The translations under genes and the position numbers were made by a program. Source: Chryseobacterium sp. CY350 (GTDB lineage Bacteria; Bacteroidota; Bacteroidia; Flavobacteriales; Weeksellaceae). Taken from it: a DNA stretch of 64,000 nucleotides. Positions 59,948 to 64,000 of this stretch are shown here, in pieces; within the stretch, counting starts at the first letter, position 1; each line of letters starts with the position of its first letter. The notes beneath the pieces were generated by a model, which saw only the letters and a program-made list of their open reading frames with translations, did not search any database and was not told the origin of the DNA. The DNA lies in the NCBI RefSeq assembly GCF_027945075.1, contig NZ_CP116034.1, positions 3,658,001 to 3,722,000 on the forward strand. The letters are read 5' to 3'.

Positions 59948-61210
59948 ATGAAAGACGAGTTAAAAGATACAAAAGACTTTTTGCAGAACATAAGTGATCA
60001 GATCCATTATTTTGTAAAAGATAATGTTTACAGCGATCTTGTTCTGACCGTTCAGATTTTATTGAAATTTATTTTTCTGGCGGGGCTTATTTATACAATA
60101 GATTTTATTTTAAAGTTAGTAGTGAATTTGGTATTCAGGAGATTTTTTGATAAAGAAAAGTATCCTGTTTTCAAATCAATTTACCAATCAAGAATTACCA
60201 ATTCTATAGCTCATTTATCTGCTTTATCTTTTGCGGGATCAGCACTTTTTTCCATATTTTACAGACATCCGAAAAGCTTTACATTTCTTGAAGTAATTGT
60301 GAATCTTGCAATAATTTTTGTAATAGCAGGAATGCTATTCAGGGTACTGAATACTTTCAGAAATTACTTTGTCATCAAACAGGATTTTTATAAAATAATG
60401 GCTCTCAATGCAATTTCCGAATCGGTTAAAATTTTCGGAATTTTCATTCTGACTGTGATTGGGATTTGTACTGTCTTTGGTATAAAAGGCGGAACAATTC
60501 TGGGAAGTTTAGGAGCCATTACAGCGGTTTTGGTATTGGTTTTCAGAGATACGATTTTGGGATTTGTTACAGGTCTTCACGTAGCAACTTCGCGAAGTCT
60601 GAAAGTTGGCGACTGGATCGGAATTCCAAAATATAATATTGAAGGAAATATTCTGGAAATAAATTTGCTGACTACCAAAATTACCAATTTTGATAAAACA
60701 ATTTCATCAATTCCCACTTACGATTTGTTGACTACAGAGATCAAAAATCTTCAGGTGATGTCGGAATCTAATACAAGAAGAATTAAAAAATCAATTTTCT
60801 TTAATATCAATTCATTTAAATTTTTAAATAACGAAGATATAGAACGCTTGAGAGAGATTAATCTCATCTCAGATTATCTGAACGAAAAAACTTCAGAAAT
60901 TACTTTAGAAAAAGAAAATATACAGCACAAAGACAAGACAATCAACGGAAGACAGCTCACCAACGTTGGTGTTTTCAGATACTACACACAAAAATATCTT
61001 GAAAATGATCCTGAAATCGACAAAGAAAGTCCGATCATGGTTCGCCAGCTGGAGATTACAACGCAAGGTCTTCCTATGGAGGTTTATTGTTTTGCAAACG
61101 ATTCGAAATGGGAAAAATTTGAGCAGATTCAGGCAGATATTTTCGATCACCTGTTGGTCGCTTCAAAAGAGTTTGATCTTCAAATCATGCAAATCAGTTT
61201 GCCGAAATGA
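59948..61210 (+). CDS. MscS-type mechanosensitive channel
   Basis: A 420-residue protein with an extra helical N-terminus and membrane segments at about residues 40-60, 85-105, 117-135, 155-175 and 180-200. The MscS pore helix is GTILGSLGAITAVLVLVFRDTILGFVTGLHVATSR with its glycine/alanine packing. The beta domain follows (LKVGDWIGIPKYNIEGNILEINLLTTKITNFDKTISSIPTYDLL). It would open under membrane tension to release solutes on osmotic downshock. The C-terminal end is longer than in E. coli MscS. Confidence 0.88.
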   Translation: MKDELKDTKDFLQNISDQIHYFVKDNVYSDLVLTVQILLKFIFLAGLIYTIDFILKLVVNLVFRRFFDKEKYPVFKSIYQSRITNSIAHLSALSFAGSALFSIFYRHPKSFTFLEVIVNLAIIFVIAGMLFRVLNTFRNYFVIKQDFYKIMALNAISESVKIFGIFILTVIGICTVFGIKGGTILGSLGAITAVLVLVFRDTILGFVTGLHVATSRSLKVGDWIGIPKYNIEGNILEINLLTTKITNFDKTISSIPTYDLLTTEIKNLQVMSESNTRRIKKSIFFNINSFKFLNNEDIERLREINLISDYLNEKTSEITLEKENIQHKDKTINGRQLTNVGVFRYYTQKYLENDPEIDKESPIMVRQLEITTQGLPMEVYCFANDSKWEKFEQIQADIFDHLLVASKEFDLQIMQISLPK

Positions 61211-61271
61211 TGATTATTTTCAATCGTAACAGTAAATGTGAATTTTAATAAAATTAAATTTTAAAAAGTGA

Positions 61272-61279
61272 TAAATTTG
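61272..61279 (+). promoter_or_regulatory. TAnnTTTG element upstream of pdxJ
   Basis: TAAATTTG lies 47 bases before the ATG at 61327. No TTG stands at the usual distance. Confidence 0.4.
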
Positions 61280-61326
61280 AGAAGTTACAATCATCGGGCT
61301 TCCAAAATTTATCATCCAACAAAATA

Positions 61327-62046
61327 ATGACAAAACTAAGCGTAAATATCAATAAAATTGCAACCATCAGAAACGCAAGAGGCGGGGAAACACCCAGTGT
61401 AACAGAAGCTGCAATCAAAATTCAGGAATTCGGAGCGCACGGAATCACCATACATCCGAGACCTGATGAAAGACACATTACCAGAAAAGACGTTTATGAC
61501 CTGAAGCCTCTGGTGACGACAGAATTTAATATTGAAGGAAATCCACACAGAGATTTTATCGATATGGTTTTGGAAGTGAAACCCGAACAGGTAACTTTGG
61601 TTCCGGATGCTGATGACGCAATCACTTCAAATGCAGGTTGGGACACCAAAAAACACTTCGATTTTTTAAAGGAAATCATTGCTGAATTTAAAAATGCAGG
61701 AATCAGAACTTCTGTCTTTCTAGATCCGACTCCCGAATTGGTAGAATATGCTTTCAAAACAGGTGCAGATCGAATAGAATTATACACAGAGTCTTTTGCA
61801 AAAAATTATCCTATTAATAAGGAACAGGCAATTAAACCATACTACGATACGGCTGTTATTGCCAACGAATTTGGTTTGGGAATCAATGCAGGTCACGATT
61901 TAAGCTTAGAAAATTTAAAATATTTTGCGGATAATATTCCAAATCTTTTGGAAGTTTCCATTGGTCATGCTTTAATTTCTGAAGCTTTATATATGGGAAT
62001 GGAAAACACAGTTCAGGCATATTTGAAGAGATTGGCAGTTTGGTAA
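61327..62046 (+). CDS. pdxJ: pyridoxine 5'-phosphate synthase
   Basis: A 239-residue PdxJ that condenses 1-deoxyxylulose 5-phosphate with 3-amino-2-oxopropyl phosphate to pyridoxine 5'-phosphate. Signatures: LSVNINKIATIRNARGG (substrate loop), GITIHPRPDERHITRKDVY, EGNPHRDFID and PEQVTLVPDADDAITSNAGWD, then GINAGHDLSLENL and SIGHALISEALYMGM. It is part of vitamin B6 synthesis in the cytosol. Length is typical. A lipoprotein gene starts 32 bases later on the same strand. Confidence 0.95.
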   Translation: MTKLSVNINKIATIRNARGGETPSVTEAAIKIQEFGAHGITIHPRPDERHITRKDVYDLKPLVTTEFNIEGNPHRDFIDMVLEVKPEQVTLVPDADDAITSNAGWDTKKHFDFLKEIIAEFKNAGIRTSVFLDPTPELVEYAFKTGADRIELYTESFAKNYPINKEQAIKPYYDTAVIANEFGLGINAGHDLSLENLKYFADNIPNLLEVSIGHALISEALYMGMENTVQAYLKRLAVW

Positions 62047-62078
62047 TCATAACTTATTATAAACAAATTGTTTACGTA

Positions 62079-62579
62079 ATGAAACATACGATTTTAATGC
62101 TTTTTTCGTTCTTAATACTTTTCTCATGTGAAAAAAGTGAGAAAATAGCACCACGAATTGAGAATTCGAAAATTAAAGAATTTCAAATTTGGAAAACGCT
62201 TGAAATCAAAACACGTTATCAAACTCTTACGATTTTTAATTCTGCTGATTCTGCCGATTATGAGAATGTCACTTATGATGATGGAATTTATGATATTCCA
62301 CCAAAATATGACAATAAGAAAGTAGAAAATAGAAAAATTTATTTTAGTGAAACCGAAAAGGATAGTTTGGCTAAATTTATTTACTCATCTGTTACAACGC
62401 CGAAATTTACTAACAAATTCGTTACGGATTATGTTGGAAACGTAAAATTAAAATTCAGTAAAATAAACATGAGTTTAGTCTGCGAATATCAATCAGTTGG
62501 AAACTGGAATGAAGTATCTGAAAATACAAAAAAGATTTATGATATTATTCAAAGTAAGGCTCAATTTTCAACACAATAA
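62079..62579 (+). CDS. predicted lipoprotein, function unknown
   Basis: The start is the ATG at 62079 (MKHTILMLFSFLILFSC), giving a clear lipoprotein signal. A reading from 62040 only adds 13 residues overlapping pdxJ. The 166-residue product has a mixed body with FQIWKTLEIKTRYQTLTIF and SLAKFIYSSVTTPKF. No family is recognised. Confidence 0.72.
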   Translation: MKHTILMLFSFLILFSCEKSEKIAPRIENSKIKEFQIWKTLEIKTRYQTLTIFNSADSADYENVTYDDGIYDIPPKYDNKKVENRKIYFSETEKDSLAKFIYSSVTTPKFTNKFVTDYVGNVKLKFSKINMSLVCEYQSVGNWNEVSENTKKIYDIIQSKAQFSTQ

Positions 62580-62675
62580 TATCATATTCAAATTTTAAAA
62601 AAAATGGGTATAAGATTTATACGATTGTCCGTAATTTATTATCATTGAAAATACTTTGTATTTCCTCTTTAAGTT

Positions 62676-62738
62676 AACGCCTTTGTATAACTTAAAAACG
62701 TTCGAAATCTTTAATCCTTTGTTTGGCTTTGCGTTAAG
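62676..62738. repeat. intergenic repeat of CTTTGCG type, copy 1
   Basis: Begins AACGCCTTTGTATAACTTAA, has AAATCTTTAAT in the middle and ends GCTTTGCGTTAA. A second degenerate copy lies at 63619-63683. Confidence 0.65.
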
Positions 62739-62785
62739 TCAGGAATTATCAAAAATTACGGATATATAATTAAATTCATTTATTA

Positions 62786-63574
62786 ATGGAAATTTTACAT
62801 TCAAAAATATTCGGCGAAAATTTATCGTCAACACCACTTTTAGTATTTCATGGTTTATTTGGTATGCTAGATAATTGGGGAAGTTTCGGGAAAGAACTGG
62901 GCGAGTTTTTGCCGGTTCATTTAATTGATTTAAGAAATCATGGAAGAAGTTTTCACTCGGAAAATATGTCACATGACGATCTGGCGAATGATATTGCTAA
63001 TTACATGACTCATTACGGGATCGATAAAGCGCACGTTTTGGGACATTCTTTAGGCGGAAAAGCCGTGATGCAGTTTGCATTGAGTTTTCCCGAAAAAGTC
63101 GAAAAACTGATCGTTGTGGATATTGGTCCAAAAGCATATCCTCCACATCATCAGGGAATTATAAAAGCTCTTGAAACGGTTGATTTTGAGACCGTAAAAT
63201 CACGAAATGAAGTTGAATCAATTCTCAGTCAATATATTCCTGAAAAATCGACCATTCAGTTTTTAGCTAAAAATTTGTATTGGGAAGAAATTGGTGATGC
63301 TAAAAAACTCAATTGGAGATTTAATTTGAAAACACTTTCTGAAAAATACAATCAATATGTTTCTAACGCGATTAAATTCGGAGTTTTTGAAGGCGAAACT
63401 TTATTTATTGCAGGAGAAAAATCAAATTATATTTTACCACAAGATGCATTTGCGATCAAACAGCAATTTCCCAAAGCTCAGATTATAACCGTCAAAAATG
63501 CTGCACATTGGGTTCAGGCAGATAATCCAGTGGAATTCAGCGAAGTGGTAAGAAATTTTTTAGATTTAAATTAA
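62786..63574 (+). CDS. alpha/beta-fold hydrolase (esterase)
   Basis: A 262-residue alpha/beta hydrolase. The oxyanion block is VFHGLFGMLDNWGS, the nucleophile elbow GHSLGGKAVM (serine at about residue 91), and the histidine is in NAAHWVQADNP. The pattern of short N-terminus and KVEKLIVVDIGPKAYPPHH resembles YbfF-type esterases. The natural substrate is not known. It is followed by a repeat and a partial epimerase gene. Confidence 0.88.
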   Translation: MEILHSKIFGENLSSTPLLVFHGLFGMLDNWGSFGKELGEFLPVHLIDLRNHGRSFHSENMSHDDLANDIANYMTHYGIDKAHVLGHSLGGKAVMQFALSFPEKVEKLIVVDIGPKAYPPHHQGIIKALETVDFETVKSRNEVESILSQYIPEKSTIQFLAKNLYWEEIGDAKKLNWRFNLKTLSEKYNQYVSNAIKFGVFEGETLFIAGEKSNYILPQDAFAIKQQFPKAQIITVKNAAHWVQADNPVEFSEVVRNFLDLN

Positions 63575-63618
63575 ATTTAATAAATAGGATCAAAATCTTT
63601 GAGATCTTAGCTGAGTGG

Positions 63619-63683
63619 AACGCCTTTGCGAGCTTAAAAACAGTTAGTAGTTAAAAAAATCTTAGCGAACTTTGCGTTTTAAA
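63619..63683. repeat. intergenic repeat of CTTTGCG type, copy 2
   Basis: Begins AACGCCTTTGCGAGCTTAAA, has AAATCTTAGCGAA in the middle and ends CTTTGCGTTTTAAA. Shares blocks and order with copy 1 at 62676-62738. Confidence 0.65.
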
Positions 63684-63755
63684 TAAAAAATAACCACATA
63701 AAATTTGCAAATTTGCAGGAATTTGTAATTCACTAATCAAGCAGGAAATAAATTA

Positions 63756-64000
63756 ATGGTTTTTGTAACAGGAGCAACAGGAATTTTAGGCAGAATCATT
63801 GTTTTGGAACTTTTGAAAAAAGGTAAAACGGTTCGTGCTGCGAAAAGACCTGCGAGCAATATTGATGAAGTAAAACATTCTTACCAGTTTTACACAGAAA
63901 ATCCGGATGATTTATTTAACAAAATTGAGTGGGTAAATGTCGATTTTGACGATATTCATTCTTTACAAAGTGCTTTAACTGGCGTAACTGAAGTTTATCA
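63756..64000 (+). CDS. NAD-dependent epimerase/dehydratase, N-terminal part
   Basis: The first 81 codons are visible before the window ends. The product opens MVFVTGATGILGRIIVLELL, the NAD(P)-binding glycine-rich fingerprint of extended short-chain dehydrogenases. It continues GKTVRAAKRPASNIDEVKHS and WVNVDFDDIHSLQSAL, where the aspartate pair binds the cofactor. The substrate, usually a nucleotide-sugar or a flavonoid-like ketone, cannot be told from this part. Confidence 0.85.
   Translation, partial: MVFVTGATGILGRIIVLELLKKGKTVRAAKRPASNIDEVKHSYQFYTENPDDLFNKIEWVNVDFDDIHSLQSALTGVTEVY

Noticed and set aside
1..64000. CRISPR arrays, insertion sequences, prophage genes, integrases
   Set aside because: No regular spaced repeats, transposase or integrase motifs were seen in any frame.

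Overview
The window looks like chromosomal DNA of a flavobacterium (Bacteroidota, Weeksellaceae), most likely Chryseobacterium or a close relative. The DNA is AT-rich. Start codons lack Shine-Dalgarno sequences. Promoters carry the Bacteroidota TAnnTTTG element, in the best cases with TTG 20 bases upstream. Other markers are a type IX secretion (T9SS) sorting domain, a MoxR/Bat aerotolerance operon, DUF3575, DUF4834 and YfhO proteins, a lone MutS2 without an Smr domain, and menaquinone genes. I see no insertion sequence, prophage, CRISPR array or rRNA.

Layout. 1-9.3 kb (minus strand): envelope genes, namely a DUF3575 barrel, a thioredoxin-like protein, three small lipoproteins (one with PEPGQ repeats), a membrane protein, a 1272-residue AsmA-like protein and a secreted protein with two tandem repeats. 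9.9-19.9 kb: PAP2 phosphatase, two identical tRNA-Phe genes with matching promoters and terminators, a two-domain acyltransferase of OlsF type, aspartate kinase, fructose-bisphosphatase, menC and glnS. 20-32 kb: MFS transporter, TonB-dependent receptor, YpdA-like reductase, glycosyltransferase, YfhO, DUF4834, DUF6263, rlmB and DinB. 32-40.5 kb: moxR, DUF58, a BatD-like gene, batA, batB, batC and batD, then a MarC protein and a small membrane protein. 40.7-46.4 kb: isochorismate synthase, an outer-membrane protein, an ECF sigma factor with a membrane tail, a frameshifted propeller-like lipoprotein, a PrcB-type lipoprotein, a thioesterase and an acyltransferase. 46.4-53.7 kb: a 20-codon gene with its own terminator, PspC/PadR, an HD hydrolase, an acyl-CoA thioesterase behind a cobalamin riboswitch, a small ABC module and a T9SS cargo protein. 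53.7-64 kb: mutS2, acetyltransferase, ung, DUF456, lipoproteins, MscS channel, pdxJ, an esterase and a partial epimerase.

Three things deserve most attention. First, positions 46442-46560 hold a compact unit on the minus strand: a 20-residue peptide with a regular amphipathic pattern followed by a strong terminator, unlike any annotated gene type I can name. Second, at 41.7-45.3 kb two lipoprotein genes next to an ECF sigma factor share a 31-base promoter-like sequence (29 identical bases). It probably also drives the sigma gene, so a self-controlled regulon is likely. Third, a complete cobalamin riboswitch at about 50.5 kb stands before an acyl-CoA thioesterase instead of a B12 gene, with what looks like the signal-peptide stub of a lost receptor between them. 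A further window-wide pattern is that six genes have a TAnnTTTG promoter element only 3-6 bases before the start codon, which suggests leaderless transcripts.

All functions are read from sequence motifs and gene order; no database search was possible.
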